A DNA stretch of 64,000 bases, from NCBI RefSeq assembly GCF_900105205.1, contig NZ_FNSQ01000005.1, positions 1,488,001-1,552,000 on the forward strand, written 5' to 3'. Both the position numbers and the translations under genes were made by a program. The stretch comes from Microbacterium hydrocarbonoxydans. GTDB taxonomy: Bacteria; Actinomycetota; Actinomycetes; Actinomycetales; Microbacteriaceae. Below the pieces are notes generated by a model. That model had not been told where the DNA came from and ran no database searches. It was given only the letters and a program-made list of their open reading frames with translations. Shown here one piece after another: positions 42,655 through 51,885 of this stretch. Position 1 is the first letter of the stretch; each line of letters opens with the position of its first letter.

Positions 42655-42693
42655 TGACCGTAGGTTTGTGGAGGAAAGTGGAGTAAAGTGGGG
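42655..42693 (+). promoter_or_regulatory. dcw promoter with MraZ operator repeats
   Basis: Three GTGG-starting repeats spaced 10 bases apart (GTGGAGGAAA at 42668, GTGGAGTAAA at 42678, GTGGGG at 42688) match the known repeat pattern of MraZ boxes. TTGACC (42655-42660) and TAGGTT (42661-42666) lie just upstream. MraZ is known to repress its own operon by binding such repeats, so autoregulation of the division cluster is expected. Confidence 0.8.
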
Positions 42694-42733
42694 CGCACCT
42701 CGAGTTGGCCGGACGGAGAGGGGGTGATGGCTG

Positions 42734-43165
42734 ATGTTGCTGGGAACGCATTCTCCGAAGTTGGACGACAAGGGACGGGTCATCCTTCCCGCGAAGTTCC
42801 GCGAAGACCTCGGTGGCGGCATCGTCGTCACCCGAGGGCAGGAACGCTGCCTCTACGTCTTCAGCACGGCCGAGTTCGAGACGATGCACGAGCGGATCCG
42901 TCAGGCGCCGCTCGCGAACAAGCAGGCGCGTGACTTCATGCGCCTGTTCCTCTCCGGTGCCAGTGCGGAGATGCCTGACAGCCAGAACCGCATCACCATC
43001 CCCGTGCACCTTCGTCAGTACGCGGGGCTGCAGAAGGAACTCATCGTCACCGGAGTCGGCGCCCATGCCGAGATCTGGGATGCCGAGAGCTGGAACAGCT
43101 ACCTCGCAGCCGGCGAGGAGACCTACGCCGATCTCGAGCAGGAGGTGATTCCGGGACTCTTCTGA
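42734..43165 (+). CDS. mraZ: Transcriptional regulator MraZ
   Basis: 143 residues with two AbrB/SpoVT-like repeats, each with the DxKGR-type motif ([15 protein letters not shown] near 10-24 and [14 protein letters not shown] near 83-96). MraZ forms rings and binds the GTGG repeats in its own promoter. An alternative GTG/ATG pair just upstream is out of frame. It is the first gene of the dcw cluster, followed after 117 bases by rsmH. Confidence 0.95.
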   Translation: MLLGTHSPKLDDKGRVILPAKFREDLGGGIVVTRGQERCLYVFSTAEFETMHERIRQAPLANKQARDFMRLFLSGASAEMPDSQNRITIPVHLRQYAGLQKELIVTGVGAHAEIWDAESWNSYLAAGEETYADLEQEVIPGLF

Positions 43166-43282
43166 CCACGGCTGTGATGCCCCGCCGCTCCCGCCCCGAC
43201 ACACTTCCCCGGTGCCGGGTCGCGAAGCGGAGGGGGATCAGGGCCCTGGTCTCCGACACACAGAGATCACCCGAGAAAGATC

Positions 43283-44221
43283 ATGAACCTCCGCGACATC
43301 CACACCCCCGTCCTGCTCGAGCGCTGCATCGAGCTCCTCGCCCCGGCCCTCACGGCCGACGGGGCGGTGCTCGTGGACGCCACCCTCGGAATGGGCGGGC
43401 ACTCCGAGGCGCTGCTCGAGCGTTTCCCGAACATCCGCCTGGTGGGACTGGACCGCGACACCGACGCACTGCGCATCGCAGGGGAGCGGCTCGCTCGCTT
43501 CAAGGACCGCGTCACGCTGGTGCATACGGTGTACGACGAGATCGGGCTGCACGCACAGGGCGCGGCCGGCATCCTCTTCGACCTGGGCGTCTCGTCGCTG
43601 CAGCTCGACGAGGCCGAGCGCGGGTTCGCCTACTCGAAGGACGCTCCGCTGGACATGCGGATGGACCAGACGAAGGGCGTGACGGCCGCCGAGGTGATCG
43701 CGACCTACAGCGAGGGCAACCTCCGTCGCATCTTCGAGCGGTACGGCGAGGAGAAGCTCGCCGGACGCTATGCGCGGTTCATCATCGCCGCTCGCGAGAA
43801 GAAGCCGATCACGCGGTCAGGGGAGCTCGTGGAGATCCTCATCGCGGCGACCCCGGCGGCCGCGCAGCGGGCCGGCCACCCCGCCAAGCGGGTGTTCCAG
43901 GCGCTGCGCATCGAGGTCAACACCGAGCTGAACGTCCTCGCGGACGCCATCCCCTCGGCGATGGACGCCCTCACCGTGGGCGGGCGGATCGTCGTGATGT
44001 CGTACCAGTCCCTCGAGGATCGCCTCGTGAAGCAGGCCTTCGCCGCAGGCGCGGCATCCACTGCCCCTCGCGGTCTTCCCGTCGAGCTGCCTGAGCATGC
44101 TCCGCGGTTTCGCATCATCACCCGGGGAGCCGAGCTCGCCGACGACGACGAGCGCGCACGCAACCCCCGGGCGATCCCGGTGCGTCTGCGCGCCGCTGAG
44201 AAGGTACGGGAGAGCGCATGA
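43283..44221 (+). CDS. rsmH: 16S rRNA m4C1402 N4-methyltransferase
   Basis: 312 residues. The SAM-binding motif is [14 protein letters not shown] (about 33-46); [18 protein letters not shown] and the C-terminal [17 protein letters not shown] with [14 protein letters not shown] are RsmH hallmarks. It methylates N4 of C1402 in the ribosomal P site. The stop overlaps the ftsL start (ATGA). Confidence 0.96.
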   Translation: MNLRDIHTPVLLERCIELLAPALTADGAVLVDATLGMGGHSEALLERFPNIRLVGLDRDTDALRIAGERLARFKDRVTLVHTVYDEIGLHAQGAAGILFDLGVSSLQLDEAERGFAYSKDAPLDMRMDQTKGVTAAEVIATYSEGNLRRIFERYGEEKLAGRYARFIIAAREKKPITRSGELVEILIAATPAAAQRAGHPAKRVFQALRIEVNTELNVLADAIPSAMDALTVGGRIVVMSYQSLEDRLVKQAFAAGAASTAPRGLPVELPEHAPRFRIITRGAELADDDERARNPRAIPVRLRAAEKVRESA

Positions 44222-44781
44222 GCGTCAACGCCGTCGCACGTGAACCCCGGGTGCTGCCCGAGGCGCCCGCACGCGAGCCCCGCAGGCGTCTGGAGCCGGT
44301 GACCGGCACCCCGGCGCGACGCAAGCCGAAGCTGGCGTACGCGCTGATGGCCGTGGCAGGGGCGATGGCGATCGGAGCGGCGCAGATCGGCCTCTCGCTC
44401 GCGATCACCCAGGACTCGTTCGTACTGGCTGGGCTCTCGTCGCAGCAGCACGAGCTGGATCTGCGCACTGATGCGCTGCAGGAGGACCTCACCGGCCTCA
44501 GCTCGCCGCAGTCGCTCGCCAGCGGCGCGGCGGACCTCGGCATGGTCGTGGCCGGCTCGCCCTCGTACATCCGACTGAGCGACGGAGCGATCTTCGGCGC
44601 GGGGTCCGGCGCGAGCGGCGCTTCGACCGTCGACCCGAACGGGGCCGGCGCCGTGAGCAACGCGCTGCTGAACGACGTCCCGGTCAACGCCTCCACCGAG
44701 GACGACGCCACGCCGGAGCATCCGACGCAGGAGCTGCCGCCCGCCATCACCGACGGGCTGCCCAGCCCGAGCACCCGCTAG
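44218..44781 (+). CDS. ftsL: FtsL-like cell division protein
   Basis: 187 residues: a basic cytoplasmic N-terminus (1-38), one membrane segment (about 40-60) and a short coiled coil ([18 protein letters not shown]). A Ser/Ala/Pro-rich outer tail of about 100 residues is longer than in most FtsL. Identification rests on topology and position between rsmH and ftsI. It would form the FtsQLB complex that activates FtsWI; ftsB is not in the window. Confidence 0.8.
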   Translation: MSVNAVAREPRVLPEAPAREPRRRLEPVTGTPARRKPKLAYALMAVAGAMAIGAAQIGLSLAITQDSFVLAGLSSQQHELDLRTDALQEDLTGLSSPQSLASGAADLGMVVAGSPSYIRLSDGAIFGAGSGASGASTVDPNGAGAVSNALLNDVPVNASTEDDATPEHPTQELPPAITDGLPSPSTR

Positions 44782-44818
44782 CCGATCCCCGACATACACG
44801 ATCCGACGGAGAGAGTCC

Positions 44819-46600
44819 ATGACGACACGAGCCACCCGGACGCCCCGGCGACGCACGGTCGTCGCGCTGGCCGTGATCCTGACGATCCTGGCCGCCTTCG
44901 TGGTGCGTCTGATCGACATCCAGGTGGTCAAGGCCGACGAGCACGTCGCGCAGTCTCTGGAGTTCATCGCACACGGCACCGCGATCCCCGGACAGCGCGG
45001 ATCGATCGTCGACGCCGACGGCGCGGTGCTGGCGGAGAGCGTCATGGTCTATGACGCCCAGCTCAGCCCGCAGGTGATCCGGGTCCTCGAGGAGAACACG
45101 AAGAACCCGCCCGAGCTGCCGTGGGCGGAGGCCTCCACGCGTATCGCGGAGATCATGGGGCTCGATGCCGAGAAGCTGCGCGCCGATGTCGCCGCGGCGC
45201 TGGCAGAGAACCCGGACTCCCAGTACCTGCCGCTCGTCAAGGGGCTCAGCACCGAGAAGTACATCGAGCTGCGCGAGTTGAAGATCGCCTCGTACCTCAC
45301 GATGAAGCCACGCGAAGTCCGGGTCTACCCGAACGGTGCCGTCGCGGGGAACCTCCTCGGCTTCCTCAACGGGTCCGGTGAGGCGCAGGCTGGTGTCGAG
45401 AAGATGGATGCCCAGTGCCTCGCCCCCACGGACGGCGAGGAGTCTTACCGCACCGGCAAGAACGGCGTCATCATCCCGGGCAGTGAGAGCAGGGTGGATG
45501 CGGTCGACGGCGGTGCCGTGCAGCTGACCATCAACAGCGACCTGCAGTGGTACATGCAGCAGATGATCGCCGAAGAGGCCCAGCTGCAGGGTGCCAAGGG
45601 TGGCACCGTCACCGTCGTGGAGGTCGGCACGGGCAAGATCCGCGCCGCAGCCGAGTGGCCGACCATGGACCCCAACGACCTCGACGCCTCGTCGTCCGAC
45701 ACGTGGGGGAGCAAGCTCTTCACCTACCCGTTCGAGCCGGGGTCGACGTTCAAGCCGGTGACCGCCGCCGCCATCATGGAGAACGCCGGCGTGACCATGA
45801 CGAGCCCCACCGTGCAGGCCTCCTCCCACGAGAAGTTCCCCAACGGCGCCGTGATCAACGACGCCTTCGTGCACCCCACCTTCACCTACACCCTCGCCGG
45901 TGCGCTCATCGACTCCTCGAACGTCGCACTGTCGAAGTTCGGCACGATGGTGAGTCCGGACGTGCGGTACGACTACCTCCAGCGCTTCGGTGTCGGCGAG
46001 TCGACGATCCAGTTCCCCGACGAGGCCAGCGGTCTGCTGCACCCGACGAAGGACTGGGACAACCAGTCGCTGTACACGACGACGTTCGGTCAGTACTTCA
46101 CCGTCACCGCCCCGCAGCTCGCCGGCGCCTATCAGGCGATCGCGAACGGCGGCGAGAAGATCGGGCTGTCGCTGATCGAGTCGTGCACCGCGCCCGACGG
46201 TACCGTCATCACTCCGGATGCTCCCGAGAAGGAGCAGATCATCAAACCGCAGACCGCGGCGGACCTGACGCGGATGCTCGAGAACGTCGCCGTCCAGGGC
46301 GGGAACGCCGACCGCATCCAGGTCCCCGGCTACCGGGTGACGAGCAAGACGGGTACCGCGCAGATCCCAGACGGCAAGGGCGGATACAAGTCCGGCGTGT
46401 ACTACACGAGCATGGTCGGCTTCGCACCGGTGGACGATCCGCAGTACGTCGTCGTGGTCACTCTCGACGAGCCGACTAGAGTTACATCGTCTGCTGCTAC
46501 CGCCTCGGCCTTCCAGAAGGCGATGACCCAGACCATGAAGACCTACCGCGTGATGCCGTCCTCCACACCGATGGACGCACTGCTTCCCAAGTTCGAATAG
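44819..46600 (+). CDS. ftsI: Division transpeptidase FtsI (PBP3/PBP2b class)
   Basis: 593 residues with an N-terminal membrane anchor (about 15-34) and a pedestal domain (IPGQRGSIVDADG). The transpeptidase motifs are STFK (Ser309 nucleophile), SSN (366-368) and KTG (510-512). It cross-links septal peptidoglycan as partner of FtsW. There are no C-terminal PASTA domains. The next gene is murF, 28 bases on; murE, usually between them in actinobacteria, is absent. Confidence 0.95.
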   Translation: MTTRATRTPRRRTVVALAVILTILAAFVVRLIDIQVVKADEHVAQSLEFIAHGTAIPGQRGSIVDADGAVLAESVMVYDAQLSPQVIRVLEENTKNPPELPWAEASTRIAEIMGLDAEKLRADVAAALAENPDSQYLPLVKGLSTEKYIELRELKIASYLTMKPREVRVYPNGAVAGNLLGFLNGSGEAQAGVEKMDAQCLAPTDGEESYRTGKNGVIIPGSESRVDAVDGGAVQLTINSDLQWYMQQMIAEEAQLQGAKGGTVTVVEVGTGKIRAAAEWPTMDPNDLDASSSDTWGSKLFTYPFEPGSTFKPVTAAAIMENAGVTMTSPTVQASSHEKFPNGAVINDAFVHPTFTYTLAGALIDSSNVALSKFGTMVSPDVRYDYLQRFGVGESTIQFPDEASGLLHPTKDWDNQSLYTTTFGQYFTVTAPQLAGAYQAIANGGEKIGLSLIESCTAPDGTVITPDAPEKEQIIKPQTAADLTRMLENVAVQGGNADRIQVPGYRVTSKTGTAQIPDGKGGYKSGVYYTSMVGFAPVDDPQYVVVVTLDEPTRVTSSAATASAFQKAMTQTMKTYRVMPSSTPMDALLPKFE

Positions 46601-46628
46601 TCGGCGCCCTGCCGCGCCTGGAGACGTC

Positions 46629-48041
46629 ATGATCGCCCTGTCGCTTGCTGAGATCACCGCCGTCCTCGGTGGTGATCTGCGCCTCGCCGGTACCGCGACG
46701 GCCGACACCGTCGTCGACGGGGTGGTCGACACCGACTCCCGGAACATGTCGCCGGGATCGATCTTCGTCGCCAAGCCCGGTGCGGAGACCGACGGACACC
46801 GCTTCGTCGGGGCCGCCTTGGCCGCCGGCGCCGTCCTGGCGATCGTCGAGCACCCCGTCGACGACGAGATCACGCAGATCGTCGTGCCCGACGCGATCGC
46901 CGCCCTCGCGGACCTCGCGCGCGAGGTCGTGGCGCGCGTGCGTGCCGGCGGCGACCTGAGGATCGTGGGGATCACGGGCTCGAACGGCAAGACGACGACG
47001 AAGAACTTCCTCGCGCGCATCCTCACGGACGAAGGGGAGACGATCGCGCCGATCAACTCGTACAACAACGAGGTCGGCGCCCCCGTGACGATGCTGCGCA
47101 TCACGCACGGCACGCGCTTCCTGGTGAGCGAGTTCGGTGCGGACGCCCCGGGCAGCATCGCCCGTCTCGCAGGGCTCGTGGAACCCGACATCGCCGTGGT
47201 GCTGATGGTCGGCATGGCCCATGCAGGAGGATTCGGCGGCATCGAGGCGACGGCGAAGGCCAAGTCCGAGCTCGTCAGCGCAGCGGTCGCCTCCGGCACC
47301 GCCGTGCTCAACGTCGACGACTCTCGCGTCGCTGCGATGCGCGAACTCGCCGAATCCCGAGGGATGCAGGTGGTCGGCTTCGGGCAGAGCGACGCGGCCG
47401 ACGTGCGGGCGCACGACCTCGAGGTCTCCGCCGCCGGCACGACGTGCGTGATCGAGGCTGCAGGAGAGCGCCTGCCGCTCCGTCTGCAGGTGCTCGGCGC
47501 GCACCACGTGGGCAACGCCCTCGCGGCCATCGCCGCCGCCCGCGTGCTCGGCGTCTCGACGGCCGACGCGATCTCGCGCCTCGAGACGGTGGAGATCGCC
47601 GAACGCTGGCGCATGCAGCCGCTCGGCAACGAGCGCGTACGCATCATCAACGACGCCTACAACGCCAGCCCGGACTCGATGGCAGCAGCCCTTCGCACCC
47701 TCGCGCAGATCACCGGACCGGGCGAGCGCACGGTCGCGGTGCTCGGAGCGATGAGCGAGCTCGGCGAGACCGCAGGGGAGGAGCACGACCGGATCGGCCT
47801 GCTCGCGGTGCGCCTGAACATCCAGCGCATCGTCGTCGTGGGTCCTGAGGCCCGCCGTCTGTTCATCTCCGCCATCGGCGAGGGCTCCTGGGACAGCGAG
47901 GCCGTCTTCTTCGCCGACCAGGACGCCGCATTCGAGTACCTGCGCACCGAGCTGCGCGACGGCGACCGTGTGCTCGTGAAGTCATCCAATTCCGTGGGCC
48001 TGCGGCATCTCGGCGATCGTCTGGGAGAATTGTTCTCGTGA
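46629..48041 (+). CDS. murF: UDP-MurNAc-tripeptide D-alanyl-D-alanine ligase
   Basis: 470 residues. The ATP loop is GITGSNGKTTTKNF (around 116-129), the Mur-ligase NNEVGAP segment follows, with GAHHVGNALAA (central domain end) and INDAYNASPDSM (C-terminal Rossmann domain, MurF-type). It adds D-Ala-D-Ala to the tripeptide precursor. The INDAYNASP segment and the length argue for MurF and against MurE. The stop overlaps the mraY start (GTGA). Confidence 0.94.
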   Translation: MIALSLAEITAVLGGDLRLAGTATADTVVDGVVDTDSRNMSPGSIFVAKPGAETDGHRFVGAALAAGAVLAIVEHPVDDEITQIVVPDAIAALADLAREVVARVRAGGDLRIVGITGSNGKTTTKNFLARILTDEGETIAPINSYNNEVGAPVTMLRITHGTRFLVSEFGADAPGSIARLAGLVEPDIAVVLMVGMAHAGGFGGIEATAKAKSELVSAAVASGTAVLNVDDSRVAAMRELAESRGMQVVGFGQSDAADVRAHDLEVSAAGTTCVIEAAGERLPLRLQVLGAHHVGNALAAIAAARVLGVSTADAISRLETVEIAERWRMQPLGNERVRIINDAYNASPDSMAAALRTLAQITGPGERTVAVLGAMSELGETAGEEHDRIGLLAVRLNIQRIVVVGPEARRLFISAIGEGSWDSEAVFFADQDAAFEYLRTELRDGDRVLVKSSNSVGLRHLGDRLGELFS

Positions 48042-49150
48042 GGTCACTCATCATGGCGGCTGCGATATCGCTCGCCTTCACTCTCTTCCTGACTCCCGTC
48101 TTCCTCCGGCTCTTCCGCAAGTGGGGATGGGGTCAGGTCATCCGCACCCCCGAGGCGATCGAGAACCCGAACCACGAGGCCAAGCGCGGCACCCCGACCA
48201 TGGGCGGCGTGATCTTCATCGTCGGCACCATGGTGGGCTACTTCACCGCCACCTTCGTCGGCGGCGGCGTCCCTTCGCAGTCCGCGCTGCTCGTCATCTG
48301 GCTGATGATCGGCTTCGGTGCCGTCGGATTCATCGACGACTACATGAAGGTGCGCAGCCAGCGCAGTCTCGGTCTCTCCGGGTGGCGCAAGATCATCGGC
48401 CAGCTCCTGGTGATCATCCCGTTCGGCATCGTGGCGCTGAACTTCCCGAACTCCTATGACCAGACCGCCGCGTCAGGGTCGATCTCGCTGTTCCGTGACA
48501 TCCCCTGGCTCAACCTGTTCGCCTTCGCGGCCGTGGTCGGCTGGGCGCTGTACCTGCTGTGGATCTCGGTGATCGGCGTCGCGACGTCCAACAGCGTGAA
48601 CCTCACCGACGGCCTCGACGGTCTCGCCGCGGGTGCGGGCGTGATCGTGGTCGGCGCATACAGCCTCATCGCGTTCTTCCAGAACAAGCAGTCGTGCGTC
48701 GGCGAGGGTGTCGATTCCGCGGCGATCGGCGGATGCTACGAGGTGCGGGATCCGTTCAGCCTGGCGATCATCGCCGCATCCTTCGCCGCGAGCCTGATCG
48801 GGTTCCTGTGGTGGAACGCTCCGAAGGCCAAGGTCTTCATGGGCGACGTGGGCTCGATGGCCATCGGCGGCGTGATCACGGCCATGGCGATCCTGACCCG
48901 CACCGAGCTGCTGCTCTTCGTGATCGCCGGCGTGTTCGTCCTCGCCTCCGGCTCCGTGATCCTGCAGCGCGCCTACTTCAAGGTGACCCGCGGCAAGCGG
49001 CTCTTCCTCATGAGCCCCTTCCACCACCATCTCGAGATGCGCGGCTGGTCAGAGGTGACGATCGTCGTGCGCATGTGGATCATCGCCGGTCTCCTCGCGG
49101 TGTCCGCCGTCGGACTGTTCTACGTCGAATGGCTGACCCGTGTCAGCTGA
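48038..49150 (+). CDS. mraY: Phospho-MurNAc-pentapeptide transferase MraY
   Basis: 370 residues with about ten membrane segments. Signature sites are KRGTPTMGG, FIDDYMKV (Asp-rich metal site), NSVNLTDGLDGLAAG, MGDVGSMAIGG and SPFHHHLEMRGW. It transfers phospho-MurNAc-pentapeptide to undecaprenyl phosphate, forming lipid I. The GTG start overlaps murF, and the end overlaps murD by 11 bases. Confidence 0.97.
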   Translation: MRSLIMAAAISLAFTLFLTPVFLRLFRKWGWGQVIRTPEAIENPNHEAKRGTPTMGGVIFIVGTMVGYFTATFVGGGVPSQSALLVIWLMIGFGAVGFIDDYMKVRSQRSLGLSGWRKIIGQLLVIIPFGIVALNFPNSYDQTAASGSISLFRDIPWLNLFAFAAVVGWALYLLWISVIGVATSNSVNLTDGLDGLAAGAGVIVVGAYSLIAFFQNKQSCVGEGVDSAAIGGCYEVRDPFSLAIIAASFAASLIGFLWWNAPKAKVFMGDVGSMAIGGVITAMAILTRTELLLFVIAGVFVLASGSVILQRAYFKVTRGKRLFLMSPFHHHLEMRGWSEVTIVVRMWIIAGLLAVSAVGLFYVEWLTRVS

Positions 49151-50678
49151 ATCCCGGCTCGCGTCACTGACCAGCTGGCAGGCGGACTGGTCGGGATTGC
49201 GCGTCGCGGTGCTGGGTCTGTCGATGACCGGCTTCTCCGTCGCGGACACGCTGACCGAGCTGGGTTCCGATGTCCTCGTCCTCAGCGAGTCGGCCGACGA
49301 GGAGTACGCGAAGCTCCTGCCCGTGATCGGTGCTCGCCTCGAGCTCGGATCGCTGGCCGAGGTCCCGCAGGCGCTGGTCGACTTCGCCCCAGAGGTGGTC
49401 ATCGCCTCGCCCGGCTTCTCGCCGTCGCATCCGGTCATCCGCTGGGCGCAGCAGAGCGGCATCGCGATCTGGGGAGACGTCGAGCTCGCCTGGCGGGTGC
49501 GCGACAAGGTCGTCCGTGACGACGGCACGCCCGCGGACTGGATCCTCATCACCGGAACCAACGGCAAGACGACGACCACGCGTCTCACCGCCTCGCTGCT
49601 CGTCGAGGGCGGCCGCCGCGCCGCACCGTGCGGCAACATCGGCGTTCCCGTGCTCGATGCCGTGCGAGACCCGGCCGGCTTCGACGTGCTCGTCGTGGAG
49701 CTCTCCAGCCACCAGCTCTGGTACCTCGGGCAGTCCCGCGCCGAGGGCGAGCTCTTCCCGTACGCCTCCGTCTGCCTCAACCTCGCCGACGATCACCTGG
49801 TGTGGCACGGGAGCGCCGCCGCCTACCGCGATGCGAAGGCGACCGTCTACCGCAACACGCGCGTCGCCTGCGTCTACAACAAGGCCGACGAGGCCACCAG
49901 GATCATGGTCGAGGAGGCCGAGGTCGTGGAGGGCGCTCGCGCGATCGGATTCGATCTCGGGATGCCGGGGCCCAGCGACCTCGGTCTCGTCGAGGGACTC
50001 ATCGTCGATCGCGCGTTCCTCGACGACAGGGCACGCAGCGCGCTCGAGCTGACGACGGTCGCCGATCTGGAGCGGGTCGGCCTCGCGGCTCCTCATATCG
50101 TGCAGAACATCCTCGCCGCCAGTGCCCTCGCGCGGTCGCTCGGCGTCGAGCCTGCGGCCATCCACACGGCGCTGCAGTCCTTCCGTCTCGATGAGCACCG
50201 CATCCAGGTCGTCGCCCGGCACGACGGGATCACCTGGGTCGACGACTCCAAGGCCACCAACCCGCATGCGGCGGCATCCTCGCTGCGCGCGTACCCGGGA
50301 GCGGTGTGGGTCGTCGGCGGCGACCTCAAGGGCGTGGACATCGCCGAGCTGGTCTCGACGGCGGGCGTCACCGCCCGCGCAGCCGTGATCATCGGCGTCG
50401 AGCGGGCGTCGGTCGTGGCGGCATTCCAGCGACACGCGCCGGCGGTGCCGGTGTTCGAGGTGGATGCTGGCGAGACTGGTCACGTCATGAATCGCGTGGT
50501 GGAGATCGCCGCGGGGATCGTCGACGGCGAGGGCACGGTACTGCTGGCTCCCGCCGCGGCATCCTTCGACCAGTTCTCCAGCTATGCGGATCGCGGACAC
50601 CGCTTCGCCGAGGCGGTGCGGGACTGGATAGACCGGGGGAGCGCCGATGACACAGGTCGCACGCCCCCCTCGGTCTGA
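49140..50678 (+). CDS. murD: UDP-MurNAc-alanine D-glutamate ligase
   Basis: 512 residues from a GTG, overlapping mraY by 11 bases. An N-terminal Rossmann part (VAVLGLSMTGFSVAD) precedes the ATP loop ITGTNGKTTTTRL (about 137-149); NLADDHLVWHG and WVDDSKATNPHAA are MurD motifs. It adds D-Glu to UDP-MurNAc-L-Ala (or Gly/Ser in some Microbacteriaceae). It is somewhat longer than the typical 440-450 residues, through central insertions. It overlaps ftsW by 32 bases. Confidence 0.95.
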   Translation: MSAESRLASLTSWQADWSGLRVAVLGLSMTGFSVADTLTELGSDVLVLSESADEEYAKLLPVIGARLELGSLAEVPQALVDFAPEVVIASPGFSPSHPVIRWAQQSGIAIWGDVELAWRVRDKVVRDDGTPADWILITGTNGKTTTTRLTASLLVEGGRRAAPCGNIGVPVLDAVRDPAGFDVLVVELSSHQLWYLGQSRAEGELFPYASVCLNLADDHLVWHGSAAAYRDAKATVYRNTRVACVYNKADEATRIMVEEAEVVEGARAIGFDLGMPGPSDLGLVEGLIVDRAFLDDRARSALELTTVADLERVGLAAPHIVQNILAASALARSLGVEPAAIHTALQSFRLDEHRIQVVARHDGITWVDDSKATNPHAAASSLRAYPGAVWVVGGDLKGVDIAELVSTAGVTARAAVIIGVERASVVAAFQRHAPAVPVFEVDAGETGHVMNRVVEIAAGIVDGEGTVLLAPAAASFDQFSSYADRGHRFAEAVRDWIDRGSADDTGRTPPSV

Positions 50679-51885
50679 ATCCGGCGGGAGCTCTTCGGGC
50701 GGACTCGCTGCGAGGGTCTCCCTCGGGCGACGCTTCACGCCGGTCTCCACCGAGTTCCTGATGATCGCGTCGGCGGCGCTGATGCTCACGATCTTCGGAC
50801 TCGTCATGGTGCTCTCCGCGACCAGCGCCACGGCCGTCTCCTCCGGCAAGAACCCGATGGACGGCGCACTGCGCCAGGGGATCTTCGCCGTCCTCGGCGT
50901 GCCGCTGATGTTCCTCATCTCCCGGTTGCCGATCCCCTTCCTCAAGCGCCTGGCCTGGCCCGCGCTGTTCGGCGCCATCGCTCTGCAGCTGCTCGTGTTC
51001 ACACCGCTCGGCGTCGCCGACGGCGGCAACAGGAACTGGATCATGGTCGCGGGGTTCACCCTGCAGCCGTCGGAGTTCCTGAAGCTCACGCTGGCCATCT
51101 GGATCGGCTACGTGCTGATGCGCAAGCAGACGATGCTGGGCACCTGGCATCAGGTCTTCATCCCGGTGGTGCCGGTCGGTGCGCTCGTGATCGGCACCGT
51201 GCTCGCCGGCAAGGACCTCGGCACCGCGATGGTCCTCGTGATCGTCCTGCTCGGCTGCCTCTTCTTCTCCGGCGTCAAGCTCCGGCTGTTCATCCTCCCC
51301 GTCCTGCTGGGGATCGCCGCGGTGATCGCGCTCGCTGTGACGAGTCCCGACCGCATGCGCCGCATCACGGCCACGTGCTCCGATCTCTCCTCCTATACGG
51401 GTGACTGCTACCAGTCGATCCATGGGATCTGGGGCATGGCGTCCGGCGGCATCTTCGGGGTCGGGCTCGGCAACTCGCAGGAGAAGTACGGCTGGCTGCC
51501 CGCCGCCGGCAACGACTTCATCTTCGCGATCGTGGGCGAGGAGCTCGGGCTGATCGGCTGCATCGTCGTGCTCGCGCTCTTCACGCTGTTCACGGTCGGC
51601 GCCTTCCACATCATCCGCAAGACGCCGGATCCGTTCATCCGCGTCGCCGCCGGTGGCATCACCGTCTGGATCACCGGCCAGGCCGTGTTCAACATCGGCG
51701 TCGTCATCGGCCTGTTCCCGGTCATGGGTGTGCCGCTGCCGTTCATGTCGCAGGGCGGGACGGCGCTGCTCGCGGTGCTCATCGCCTGCGGTGTGCTCCT
51801 GTCGTTCGCCCGGACCATCCCGGCGGCGGAGACGCGTGCGGCTGAGCGGACGGCTCCAGCAGGGCGGGGTAGGGTCACACGGTGA
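50647..51885 (+). CDS. ftsW: Septal peptidoglycan polymerase FtsW
   Basis: 412 residues, SEDS family, about ten membrane segments. Conserved sites are LQPSEFLKL, GKDLGTAMVL, the large outer loop with GIFGVGLGNSQEKYGWLP and NDFIFAIVGEELG, and the C-terminal LPFMSQGGTALLA. It polymerises lipid II with FtsI. The long loop holds two Cys (TATCSDLSSYTGDCYQ), possibly paired. The start lies 32 bases inside murD; the end overlaps murG. Confidence 0.95.
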   Translation: MTQVARPPRSESGGSSSGGLAARVSLGRRFTPVSTEFLMIASAALMLTIFGLVMVLSATSATAVSSGKNPMDGALRQGIFAVLGVPLMFLISRLPIPFLKRLAWPALFGAIALQLLVFTPLGVADGGNRNWIMVAGFTLQPSEFLKLTLAIWIGYVLMRKQTMLGTWHQVFIPVVPVGALVIGTVLAGKDLGTAMVLVIVLLGCLFFSGVKLRLFILPVLLGIAAVIALAVTSPDRMRRITATCSDLSSYTGDCYQSIHGIWGMASGGIFGVGLGNSQEKYGWLPAAGNDFIFAIVGEELGLIGCIVVLALFTLFTVGAFHIIRKTPDPFIRVAAGGITVWITGQAVFNIGVVIGLFPVMGVPLPFMSQGGTALLAVLIACGVLLSFARTIPAAETRAAERTAPAGRGRVTR

